A stretch of DNA of 64,000 nt from assembly GCA_021832345.1 (NCBI GenBank), contig JAKBKY010000004.1:105001-169000 (forward strand). Reading direction: 5' to 3'. Below, piece after piece: positions 37,622 to 45,076 of this stretch (its first letter is position 1; each line of letters opens with the position of its first letter). The notes below the pieces were generated by a model, which was given only the letters and a program-made list of their open reading frames with translations, had not been told where the DNA came from and searched no databases. The DNA comes from a bacterium. GTDB lineage: Bacteria; Vulcanimicrobiota; Vulcanimicrobiia; Vulcanimicrobiales; Vulcanimicrobiaceae. The position numbers and the translations under genes are program-made.

Positions 37622-39075
37622 GTGCGCCGCTCCTGGCGCTGGGTATCGTCGGCATGGTCATCGCCGGCACGATCGGCTTCGCACTGGTGAGCCAACGGCG
37701 TTTCGCCACCGATCCGCAGTCCTACATCGTAGGTGGGCGCAGGTTCGGCGCGATCTTCCTGTGGGTGCTCCTCGCCGGAGAAGTCTATACGAGCTTCACG
37801 TTTCTAGGCGCAGCGGGCTGGGCGTACGGGTATGGAGCGCCAGCCTACTATATCCTGGCGTACGGCGCCTGCGGCTACGTCTTAGGCTACTTCTTTCTGC
37901 CTGCGGTCTGGCGCATCGGGAAGGAGCGCGGTCTGCTCACCGCACCCGACTTCTTTGCCGATCGCTACGCCAACCGGCAGCTCGGAGTCGCGGTGGGGGT
38001 TCTGCAGGTGATCCTGACGGTGCCCTACATCACACTCCAACTGACGGGGCTGCAGATCTTACTGAGCATCGCCGGTTACGGGCAGATCGACGCGACTTTG
38101 GCCGTCGGCATCGCCTTCGTCACGGTCGCACTCTTTGTCTACCTCACGGGGTTGCGCGGCACGGCCTGGGCGAGCGTCATCAAGGACGCTTTGGTTCTGG
38201 GCGCGGTACTCTTTGCCGGGATCGCGATTCCCATTCGCTTCTTCGGTTCACCTGCAGCGATGTTCACTGCGTTGCTCGCGACACACCCCGGCCGGCTCAC
38301 CCTGGCAGGAGGCACACACCCCCTGGGTGACGTCTGGTACGTCTCGACCGTGCTGCTGACGAGCATTGGCTTCTACATGGGACCGCACTCCATCGCCGCC
38401 GCGTATAGTGCGCGCGACGGCGAGACTTTACGGCGCAACGCCATCTTCCTACCGCTCTATCAGCCCGTGCTCTTGCTGGTCTTCTTCGCCGGATTTTCGG
38501 CGCTGCTCATCGTGCCTGGGCTGCATGGAACGCAGGTGGACCAATCGTTTCTGCTCGTCGTCGCACGGTACTACCCGGCATGGCTTCTCGGAGGCATCGC
38601 CGCTGCCGGTGCCCTCGCTGCGCTCGTTCCGGCCTCTGCGCTTCTCCTAGCCTGCGGCAGTATCGTCTCAAAGAACATTCTCGGTGACGGCTTGGGCTTG
38701 GCACAGACCGGCCGCACCCGCTTGGCCGCGACGCGCTTTTCGGTGCTCGCGGTCGCGCTCTTGGCACTCGGCTTATGGCTCGTCGCCCGCACGACGCTGG
38801 TCGAACTCTTGCTGCTCTACTACAACGGCGTAACGCAGCTCATGCCCGGCTTCGTGGCCGCATTCTGGTGGCGAGCCGTCAGCGCACCGGCCGTCATCGC
38901 CGGCATCATCGCCGGGGAGATCACCGCGACGGTCTTGGCCTATACGGCGATTCCGTTCCAGGGCATCAATCCGGGGTTGCTGGCACTCCTGGTCAACGTG
39001 ACGCTCCTGTGCGCGATCACGCTGCTTCTCCCACGCAAAGAGCCCGCCGCAGAAGCGACGGGCTCTTTGCCTTAG
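37618..39075 (+). CDS. Sodium:solute symporter family transporter, copy 2
   Basis: 485 aa starting at GTG 37618 inside the end of the DUF3311 gene. About 13 helices, same SSS subfamily as the protein at 29.8-31.3 kb: SYIVGGRRFGAIFLWVLLAG, FFADRYANRQLGVAVG, YITLQLTGLQILLSIAG, GAHSIAAAYSARDGETLRRN-type helix (here MGPHSIAAAY) and AGALAALVPASALLLACGSI. Paralogue, not a recent duplicate, as the sequences differ throughout. A terminator hairpin is embedded in its last codons. Confidence 0.85.
   Translation: MSAPLLALGIVGMVIAGTIGFALVSQRRFATDPQSYIVGGRRFGAIFLWVLLAGEVYTSFTFLGAAGWAYGYGAPAYYILAYGACGYVLGYFFLPAVWRIGKERGLLTAPDFFADRYANRQLGVAVGVLQVILTVPYITLQLTGLQILLSIAGYGQIDATLAVGIAFVTVALFVYLTGLRGTAWASVIKDALVLGAVLFAGIAIPIRFFGSPAAMFTALLATHPGRLTLAGGTHPLGDVWYVSTVLLTSIGFYMGPHSIAAAYSARDGETLRRNAIFLPLYQPVLLLVFFAGFSALLIVPGLHGTQVDQSFLLVVARYYPAWLLGGIAAAGALAALVPASALLLACGSIVSKNILGDGLGLAQTGRTRLAATRFSVLAVALLALGLWLVARTTLVELLLLYYNGVTQLMPGFVAAFWWRAVSAPAVIAGIIAGEITATVLAYTAIPFQGINPGLLALLVNVTLLCAITLLLPRKEPAAEATGSLP
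39037..39068 (+). terminator. Intrinsic terminator overlapping the symporter 3' end
   Basis: AAAGAGCCCG and CGGGCTCTTT form a perfect 10-bp stem around a 12-nt loop inside the last codons. It would stop transcription toward the convergent zinc-ribbon gene. Confidence 0.7.
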
Positions 39076-39093
39076 GCCTAAACCCTCGAAGGA

Positions 39094-39408
39094 CTAGCGG
39101 TAGCTCGGGCGCGACTGAAAACAGTCGCGGCAGAAGACCGGTTTGTCGCCGCGCGGGTTGAACGGCACTTCGGCGACGCCGCCGCAGGTGCTGCAGGTCG
39201 CGGTGAACATCTCACGCGCCCGCTGGCCGCCGCCCATACCGCCGCCGCCACCGCCTGATCCGCGGGTCGCTTTGCGAGCCGAACGGCAGTCGGGACAACG
39301 GTTTGGTTTATTCTGAAAGCCCTTGCTTTCGTAGAAGCGCTGCTCTCCAGCGCTAAACACGAACTGCCTACCGCAGTCCACACAATTCAACATTTCGTCA
39401 ACGTACAC
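39094..39408 (-). CDS. Double zinc-ribbon protein (CxxC-x17-CxxC type)
   Basis: 104 aa from GTG 39408 (AAGGAG 8 nt upstream). Two ribbons joined by a Gly-rich linker: LNCVDCGRQFVFSAGEQRFY ... RCPDC, then ATCSTCGGVAEVPFNPRG ... FCRDC. This matches the probable zinc-ribbon (zf-trcl) plus CxxC-x17-CxxC pairing found in small proteins of many candidate-phylum genomes. Possibly nucleic-acid or protein binding; exact role unknown. Convergent with the symporter. Confidence 0.8.
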   Translation of the reverse strand: MYVDEMLNCVDCGRQFVFSAGEQRFYESKGFQNKPNRCPDCRSARKATRGSGGGGGGMGGGQRAREMFTATCSTCGGVAEVPFNPRGDKPVFCRDCFQSRPSYR

Positions 39409-39519
39409 GAACGAGACTCCTTGACAACAAATAACTGTACATGGTTGGTGGATTCGACTCGCTTGGTACGTTTGGGATGCGACCGTGCGGACTTCGAAAC
39501 CTTGTATACCCCATGAATC

Positions 39520-39933
39520 CTACCATGCCAGAGGGGTGATTGCAACGCTACGCCGCCCGCAGAACTCGAAAGCATGCCCTAGCTCCTCGAAGAAGTAGGG
39601 CTGATTGCCTTCGAATCGGTGGCCAACGAGTTGGAAGACCCATCCAAGGAGGAGTGCTGCCAAGCTAACCGTCCAGGGTAGCGGGACCGCCACGGCATAG
39701 AACGCCGCAAAGACGACCACCGTAATGACGGCGCCGCGAGCGTCGATCGCGGCATAATAGGCTAGGAGAGCGGCCGCGACCGGAATCGCGAGGCCAAGCG
39801 GACCCACTCGCATCAGAGCGAGAAGGCCCTCCAATCCTAGGACGATCAGCGGAATCCCGAAGGCGTGACAAAACCGATTACGGCGAGCGGTGTGATACGT
39901 CGCATACTCGGCAAAGAGTCCGGTCTTAGTCAT
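39520..39933 (-). CDS. Mpo1-like (DUF962) membrane protein
   Basis: 137 aa from ATG 39933. N-terminal YATYHTARRNRFCHAFGIPL and C-terminal GHRFEGNQPYFFEE are the two conserved blocks of the DUF962/Mpo1 family, with the His residues that bind Fe(II) in yeast Mpo1, a 2-hydroxy fatty acid dioxygenase. Three to four hydrophobic helices lie between them. The upstream open frame has no family similarity and was left out. Function in bacteria is not established. Confidence 0.85.
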   Translation of the reverse strand: MTKTGLFAEYATYHTARRNRFCHAFGIPLIVLGLEGLLALMRVGPLGLAIPVAAALLAYYAAIDARGAVITVVVFAAFYAVAVPLPWTVSLAALLLGWVFQLVGHRFEGNQPYFFEELGHAFEFCGRRSVAITPLAW

Positions 39934-40075
39934 GGCATCGGTTTTCCAGGAGATCGAAGGCTCGGTAGATGCTGCGCACCAAACAAAAGTCCTGCCTGCG
40001 ACACTCTCCGCTGGGACCCTCATCCGTGGCATCCCGGAGCCTGGCCGTGGCGCTGCGCAGGCTAGGCCTCCGGCG

Positions 40076-41491
40076 CTAGGCCTCCCTCGATCCCTCGATC
40101 ACGACTTTCACGGTCGTCCCTCGTCCCGGAGCGCTCTCGATCGTCATCGTACCGCCGGCGCGCTCGACCGCGCGCTGGGCGATAGCCAGGCCCAGGCCGC
40201 TTCCGGCGATCTCGCCGCGGAGTTCGCCGCGATAGAAGCGTTCGAATGCGTGCAGGCGCTCCGCTTCGGTCATCCCCGGGCCATCATCGCGCACCGAGAT
40301 AACCGTTACGCCGCCGGCACACTCTGCGCGCAGATGAATCGGCGCCTGCGGAGCGTACTTGATGGCATTCTCCACGACGTTCCAGATCGCTTCGCCAAGC
40401 TCGCTGCGATCGCCCGTGATGACGATCGAGCCGTCCACGCTGTAGTCGATCACGCGCTCTTCATCGAGTCTGCGAGCGGCCTCGCACTGACTTCGGAGCA
40501 GATCGGCAACATCGATCCTCTCCGCACGCGGCGGCGCCTCGGAATCCAGTCGTGCCAGGCGCATCAAGCGATCGATCAGGCTGCGCATATGCTCTTTTTC
40601 GAGCGCCATCGTCGCAAGAATCTGACGGGCGACCTTCGGCTCTTCTACCGCACCGCGACGCAACACGTCGATATACCCGCCGATGACGGTCAGCGGCGTT
40701 CGCAGTTCGTGCCCGGCATCGGCCACGAACTGGCGCATACGATCTTCCGTCATCCGGCGCTCCTCGATCGCGGAGGCGACCCCGGAGGCCGCATCGTTGT
40801 ACGCAGAGGTCAAGGTGGCAATTTCATCGCCTCCGGCGGCGATGAAGCGGCGCCGCGTGAAATCGCCGCCCGCCAGCGAACGCAACGACGCGGTGACCTG
40901 CGCGATCGGCTCTAAGGCCTGACGAGCAAAGAACTGGCCGACAAACCAGGAGAGCGCGATCGCCAGAACGCCGATCGTCGCCACGACACGCCAGTACGGA
41001 ATCAGCCAGAGAAGCAAGAGTTCCAAAGACGGCGCAAACGCCACGTAACCGCCGTCGACGGCGGTGAGCGCAAACGGCGCAGGATGGTGCCGATGGCCGG
41101 CTCGCCCTCGCGGGGCATGCGCCCCACCGCGTGGCGCCAGATGTACCTTCCCTGCCAATACGCGGTCGAGGATCGGGGGGCGCAGGGTCTTGTCTCCCGC
41201 CAGGAACACGCCGTGCCGGTCGAAGACCGCGATGCGCAGACCGATGCCCGAGAGCGCCGTCACGATCTTGGGTGCGGCCTGCCGCAAGGTTAACCCTTCG
41301 GCATGGTACTCGTCAGCGAGCAGGCGCGCCTCCCGGTGCTTGGCGATGACGATGTCACCCGTAAAGCCGGCAAGCTCAACCACCAGCGCGATCGATGAGG
41401 CAAAGACCACCAAGAGAATCGTCACGCCGAGCAACGTCGCGTAGAGCGTTGCAAGACGCGAGGCGAGCGACGGCTTACGAAAGCGGGTCAC
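40076..41491 (-). CDS. HAMP sensor histidine kinase with His-rich periplasmic domain
   Basis: 471 aa. TM1 about 17-40, periplasmic domain 41-155, TM2 about 157-185, HAMP to about 240, then DHp with phospho-acceptor His261 (AGHELRTPL), N box WNVVENAIKYAP, G1 DDGPGM and G2 GSGLGLAIA. The periplasmic loop contains a His cluster (H117, H125, H133, H135, H136 in GGAHAPRGRAGHRHHPAP), suggesting metal or pH sensing (inference). It overlaps the response-regulator gene by 4 bp. Confidence 0.9.
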   Translation of the reverse strand: MTRFRKPSLASRLATLYATLLGVTILLVVFASSIALVVELAGFTGDIVIAKHREARLLADEYHAEGLTLRQAAPKIVTALSGIGLRIAVFDRHGVFLAGDKTLRPPILDRVLAGKVHLAPRGGAHAPRGRAGHRHHPAPFALTAVDGGYVAFAPSLELLLLWLIPYWRVVATIGVLAIALSWFVGQFFARQALEPIAQVTASLRSLAGGDFTRRRFIAAGGDEIATLTSAYNDAASGVASAIEERRMTEDRMRQFVADAGHELRTPLTVIGGYIDVLRRGAVEEPKVARQILATMALEKEHMRSLIDRLMRLARLDSEAPPRAERIDVADLLRSQCEAARRLDEERVIDYSVDGSIVITGDRSELGEAIWNVVENAIKYAPQAPIHLRAECAGGVTVISVRDDGPGMTEAERLHAFERFYRGELRGEIAGSGLGLAIAQRAVERAGGTMTIESAPGRGTTVKVVIEGSREA

Positions 41492-42162
41492 GACAATCCG
41501 TATCCAACGCCTCGCACAGTACGCACGAATGAGGTGCCGCCGTCGACTCGGTCGATCTTGGCACGCAGGTAGGAGATATACGTCTCGACGATATTGGGTC
41601 CGCCCTCGAAATCGTGTCCCCAGACGAGCTCGAGCAGATGCTCCTTCCCAAAGACACGTCGTGGATCGCGCATGAAGACGCTGAGCAACTCAAACTCGCG
41701 TTGGGTCAGGTCAAGCCGATCCTTGCCGCGCCAGGCTTCGTGCGCGGTTATATTGAGCGCCAGATCACGCCAGCGCAGAATGTTCTCTTCGAGGAGCTGA
41801 GGCCGGCGCAGTTTGGCCTGCAAGCGCGCGAGCAACTCCTCAAAGGCAAACGGCTTGACCAGGTAGTCGTCGGCTCCCGCACGGAGCGCCAGAACTTTGT
41901 CGCCGAGTTCACCTTTCGCCGTCAGCATCACGATCGGCGCCTGAGTTACCTCGCGAAGCAACGGAACCAACGCAATGCCGTCGATCTTCGGCATCATGAT
42001 ATCGAGCACGATCACCTCAGGCTCCCAGGCACGCGCGATATCGAGCGCTGCGGTACCCTCGCCGGCGGTACGCACCTCAAAACCCTCACGGCTGAGCCCA
42101 AGCTCAAGCATCTCTCGCACCATGCGGTCGTCGTCGACGACGAGGACCCGCGCATTTTGCAC
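41488..42162 (-). CDS. OmpR/PhoB-family response regulator
   Basis: 224 aa from GTG 42162. Receiver domain with DDD acidic pocket (residues 10-12), phospho-acceptor Asp54 (VLDIMMPKIDG), Thr in MLTAKG and Lys in YLVKPFAF; C-terminal winged helix LTQREFELLSVFMRDPRRVF ... FVRTVRGVGYGL. Partner of the His-rich kinase. It begins only 15 bp after the tnpB stop, so its own promoter is not visible and expression may depend on read-through from tnpB or a promoter inside it. Confidence 0.93.
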   Translation of the reverse strand: MQNARVLVVDDDRMVREMLELGLSREGFEVRTAGEGTAALDIARAWEPEVIVLDIMMPKIDGIALVPLLREVTQAPIVMLTAKGELGDKVLALRAGADDYLVKPFAFEELLARLQAKLRRPQLLEENILRWRDLALNITAHEAWRGKDRLDLTQREFELLSVFMRDPRRVFGKEHLLELVWGHDFEGGPNIVETYISYLRAKIDRVDGGTSFVRTVRGVGYGLS

Positions 42163-42177
42163 CTTCGTTGTGTGTGC

Positions 42178-43422
42178 CTACGCCGCGCATCGTGCGCGAC
42201 GACCGGCGTCCTCGGCCGGGTATGGCTCACTCGTGAGCGCCAACTGCGCTCGTCTCCGGATCACCAGCGCTGCGTTCACGTCGGCGTGATTGGCATAACC
42301 ACACGCAACACAACGAAAACGCCTTCTCCGGCGACTCTCGCGCGCAACGTGCCCGCACCGCGAGCACTCTTGCGACGAGAATCTCGGGTCCACCAGCACC
42401 ACACGCCGAGCAGCCTCTTCCGCTTTCTCGGCGATCAATTGGTGCAGCAGACCAAATCCCGCGTCGAGCACGACGCGATTCAAGCCCGCCTTGGCCGCCA
42501 CGTTGCAGCCCGGCTGTTCGACGGTGCCCTTGGCGCTGCGCGTCATGTTCCGCAGGCGCAACGCCTCCAAGCCGATCACGTCGGCACGATTGACAATCTG
42601 TCGTGCGACCTTGTGCGCGTAGTCCCGCCGCGCGTTGGCTTCGCGTTCCTTGGCGCGTGCAAGCCGCTTGACGGCCGCGATGCGCTTGGGATCGCGCTTG
42701 TTCATGCAGCGTCGGTTGCGCTCAATGCCTACGTAGACGCTGGCCGCATCGAGATCGCGCTGCAGGCGGGTCGTGGCGGCACGCCGCTTCTCGCCCACCG
42801 CGAGGTTACGGATCAGATCGCCATCGCTGGTCGCCGCCAGGATGTGAACGCCACGATCAACGCCAAACACAACGCCCATAGCGGGCAACGGCTGCACGTT
42901 GCGCTCGCACTCGAAGCAGGCGTACCAACGATCGTTGCGCTCGACCAGCCAGGCGCGACCGAAGTCCGGCACGGCGCGGCCTTTGCGCAGTTTGACGCTG
43001 CCGACGCCGGGCACCGTGACGCGCCGCTGCACCGCATCGAACTTCAGCGCCCTGCTCCCATGCGGGAACGTGATCTGCTTCCATCTGACGGCAGGCTTGA
43101 ATCTTGGGAAGCCCGACACCTCGCCGTGCTTACAGCGCCGGAAGAAGGCCTGCATCGCCAGGTCGAGCCGCCGCAGCACGGCGTCTTCGCACTCGCGATA
43201 GACCGCCGCCAAGCGTGTGTCCAGCCGGTGAATCGGCTTGCGCAACGCCGTCAGTTCGGCGTACTGCATTTTCATCGAGACCGCCACACCGCGCAGACGA
43301 TAGGCGTCCCGGCGCTCTTGCAGCGCAGCGTTGTAGAGTTCACGCGTGACGCCGAGCATGAAGCGCAGCGCCTGTGCTTGACACGCCGTTGGATAGAGCC
43401 GGATGCGTTCGATACGCTTCAC
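42178..43422 (-). CDS. tnpB: TnpB, IS200/IS605-family RNA-guided nuclease
   Basis: 414 aa from GTG 43422 (product VKRIERIRLYPTACQAQALR, the normal TnpB start). RuvC residues all present: Asp189 in VFGVDRG, Glu286 in IGLEALRL, Asp381 in NHADVNAAL; the Cys4 zinc finger is CSRC ... CVAC at 353/356/371/374. So it is predicted to be catalytically intact. No TnpA transposase and no clear IS ends were seen. Only 15 bp separate its stop from the response regulator, whereas mobile copies usually have an omega-RNA/right end downstream. Mobile remnant or domesticated copy. Confidence 0.9.
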   Translation of the reverse strand: MKRIERIRLYPTACQAQALRFMLGVTRELYNAALQERRDAYRLRGVAVSMKMQYAELTALRKPIHRLDTRLAAVYRECEDAVLRRLDLAMQAFFRRCKHGEVSGFPRFKPAVRWKQITFPHGSRALKFDAVQRRVTVPGVGSVKLRKGRAVPDFGRAWLVERNDRWYACFECERNVQPLPAMGVVFGVDRGVHILAATSDGDLIRNLAVGEKRRAATTRLQRDLDAASVYVGIERNRRCMNKRDPKRIAAVKRLARAKEREANARRDYAHKVARQIVNRADVIGLEALRLRNMTRSAKGTVEQPGCNVAAKAGLNRVVLDAGFGLLHQLIAEKAEEAARRVVLVDPRFSSQECSRCGHVARESRRRRRFRCVACGYANHADVNAALVIRRRAQLALTSEPYPAEDAGRRARCAA

Positions 43423-43632
43423 GAGAGCGAGCTTACCACGGCCGAGCGCCAGACGCCTGGCACACCCCGCATGAACGATGCCGCCGTTCGTGCCGATCCA
43501 TGCGCCGCTTCGCTTCGCAGGGCACCACGCACCGAAAGAGGTCGGCGCTTGCGGCGGGGTCGTTCGCATCCTACTCGCTACCACGGTTGCCATTACGATG
43601 CATCCTCTCCCATCTTCCTGTGGAGGGACTTA

Positions 43633-43799
43633 AAGGGCGCCTCGATACATCCAGGTGCTCGGATTGGACGCTCGGGAAATGCAGATGCGAGGAGGGTGCG
43701 AGGGAGCATATACAGCGTGATCTGTGACTGAGCACACGACGAAGCAGGTGCGTTCTCCGAGGGTTCAAGACGAGTGCCTGGATGTATCGAGGCGCCCTT
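43633..43799. repeat. 167-nt palindromic repeat element (MITE/REP-like)
   Basis: Outer 23 bp arms, 43633-43655 and 43777-43799, are perfect reverse complements (aagggcgcctcgatacatcc and onward); similarity continues inward imperfectly for about 25 more bp (CTCGxxTTGxACxCTCGG). The whole could fold into one long hairpin. A truncated related sequence lies at 62759-62784. The element fills part of the 450-bp gap between tnpB and the HD-GYP gene; 43423-43632 shows nothing else recognisable beyond possible IS left-end sequence. Confidence 0.8.
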
Positions 43800-43805
43800 A
43801 AAGTA

Positions 43806-43829
43806 AAGAGCCGTCTTGCGACGGCTCTT
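43806..43829 (-). terminator. Intrinsic terminator of the HD-GYP gene
   Basis: Minus strand AAGAGCCGTC, GCAA loop, GACGGCTCTT followed by TACTTT: 10-bp perfect stem with a T-rich tail, 43 bp after the stop. Confidence 0.85.
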
Positions 43830-43872
43830 GCCCACACCGGGTACGTGCTCCTCGCCCACGGCGAGGCGCCGC

Positions 43873-44889
43873 TTACGCAGACGACGTAAGGTTCGAGCGC
43901 GCGTGAGATGCGCTCGAACTTGAGGTGTGCAGCAGCCCCAGCATCGCCGCAACCACCTCGCAATCCCACTGCGAACCGCTGCCGGACTCAAGCACCTCAA
44001 GCGCTTGTCTGGGAGCAAGCGCGAAGCGAAACGGACGCTCGCTGATCATCGCTTGGAAGGCATCGGCGACGGCCACGATACGCGCTTCGAAGGGAATGTG
44101 CTCGCCACCAAGCCGATCCGGGTAGCCGGCGCCGTCCCAGCGTTCATGGTGCGCTCGCACCACGATGGCACAGGGCTGTAAGGACGGGATATGGTCGAGG
44201 ATGCGCGCGCCCGCTGCGGAGTGATCGCACATGGTCTCCCATTCGCGTGCCGTCAGTTGGCCGGGCTTGCGGAGAATCCGAGCGGGCGTGCCGACCTTGC
44301 CGATATCGTGGAGCAGGCCACACCGGGTCGTAAAGACGATGTGCTCCTCGCTCAAGCCCATCGCCACGCAGAGCCGCCGCGTCCACTGGGCCGTCGCCTG
44401 CGAATGGCGACACGTCAGCATATCCTGCTCCGCGAGCATCGCCAAGAGCGCACGGGCGCTCTCTTCAGCCGGCGAGGCTTGCACGAGCGCCGCTGTCGAC
44501 GGGATCCTCTGGAGCCCGCGGGCAACCTCACCGGCAAGGATCTCCAGAAATGCCGGCAAGCAGCCGGCGCCCACGTCAAACGCATTCGACCGATCGGTGA
44601 TGGTCGCAACCACGGCTTGGACTACACGCAGCGCGCCTGCGCTCCCCAGACGCCGCCCATCGGCTTGCGCCCAGGCGGCGATTCCGACAGGCCGGGCCAG
44701 CGACAAGGACATGCAGAAGCGCCCGAGCAGGCGTTGAGTGCTCCGCAAGGCGACCGGATCGCTCGCAAGTTCGGAGTCGCTCAGAGACTCTCTGGTCCGA
44801 AGAGCGAGAGCGGGCAGCTCATCCTGTAACGCCTGCCCAACCTCGGCCAGCGTTCGTACATCCGTGGAGGTTGCGCTCATCACGTTCAA
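43873..44889 (-). CDS. HD-GYP-type phosphodiesterase domain protein
   Basis: 338 aa. The N-terminal about 165 residues are helical without a recognised family; the C-terminal domain is HD-GYP: GLLHDIGKVGTPARIL (HD), HHERWDGAGYPDRLGG (GYP region, complete), IPFEARIVAVADAFQAMISE. Such domains hydrolyse cyclic di-GMP or related dinucleotides. Starts in frame at TTG 44889, GTG 44883 and ATG 44880; none has a good ribosome site. It stands 15 bp downstream of a 22-aa peptide gene. Confidence 0.85.
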   Translation of the reverse strand: MNVMSATSTDVRTLAEVGQALQDELPALALRTRESLSDSELASDPVALRSTQRLLGRFCMSLSLARPVGIAAWAQADGRRLGSAGALRVVQAVVATITDRSNAFDVGAGCLPAFLEILAGEVARGLQRIPSTAALVQASPAEESARALLAMLAEQDMLTCRHSQATAQWTRRLCVAMGLSEEHIVFTTRCGLLHDIGKVGTPARILRKPGQLTAREWETMCDHSAAGARILDHIPSLQPCAIVVRAHHERWDGAGYPDRLGGEHIPFEARIVAVADAFQAMISERPFRFALAPRQALEVLESGSGSQWDCEVVAAMLGLLHTSSSSASHARSNLTSSA

Positions 44890-44904
44890 GTGCGGAAAGA
44901 AGGG

Positions 44905-44973
44905 CTAGCCGCCCATCGGGGTCGGCGGAATGACGATCGCGGCAACGATGGCCAAAGCGAGCAGGACGATCAT
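44905..44973 (-). CDS. 22-aa hydrophobic peptide
   Basis: Translation: MIVLLALAIVAAIVIPPTP then MGG, stop. AAGGAG lies 8 nt before the ATG, stronger than the ribosome site of any neighbour. One membrane helix of about 14 residues and a Pro-containing tail. It precedes the HD-GYP gene by 15 bp on the same strand. No known family; it may be a leader/coupling peptide or a small membrane protein. Confidence 0.55.
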   Translation of the reverse strand: MIVLLALAIVAAIVIPPTPMGG

Positions 44974-45076
44974 ACGGAGGCTCCTTAGCAGAACGAACAA
45001 AAGCTGATCTGCTTCCGACGATAGCCGTGGAGGCCGCTATGGTCCCTAGTGAGTTTTCACTAGGCCGTTTCTTGAG

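Noticed and set aside
43423-43593. N-terminal extension of TnpB to position 43593
   Set aside because: The extra 57 residues match nothing in TnpB, while GTG 43422 gives the standard start VKRIERIRLYPT; the upstream part is probably IS left-end sequence.
41614-43731. 705-codon open frame on the plus strand across the response regulator and tnpB
   Set aside because: It lies antisense to two well-recognised genes and shows no domain; high-GC shadow.
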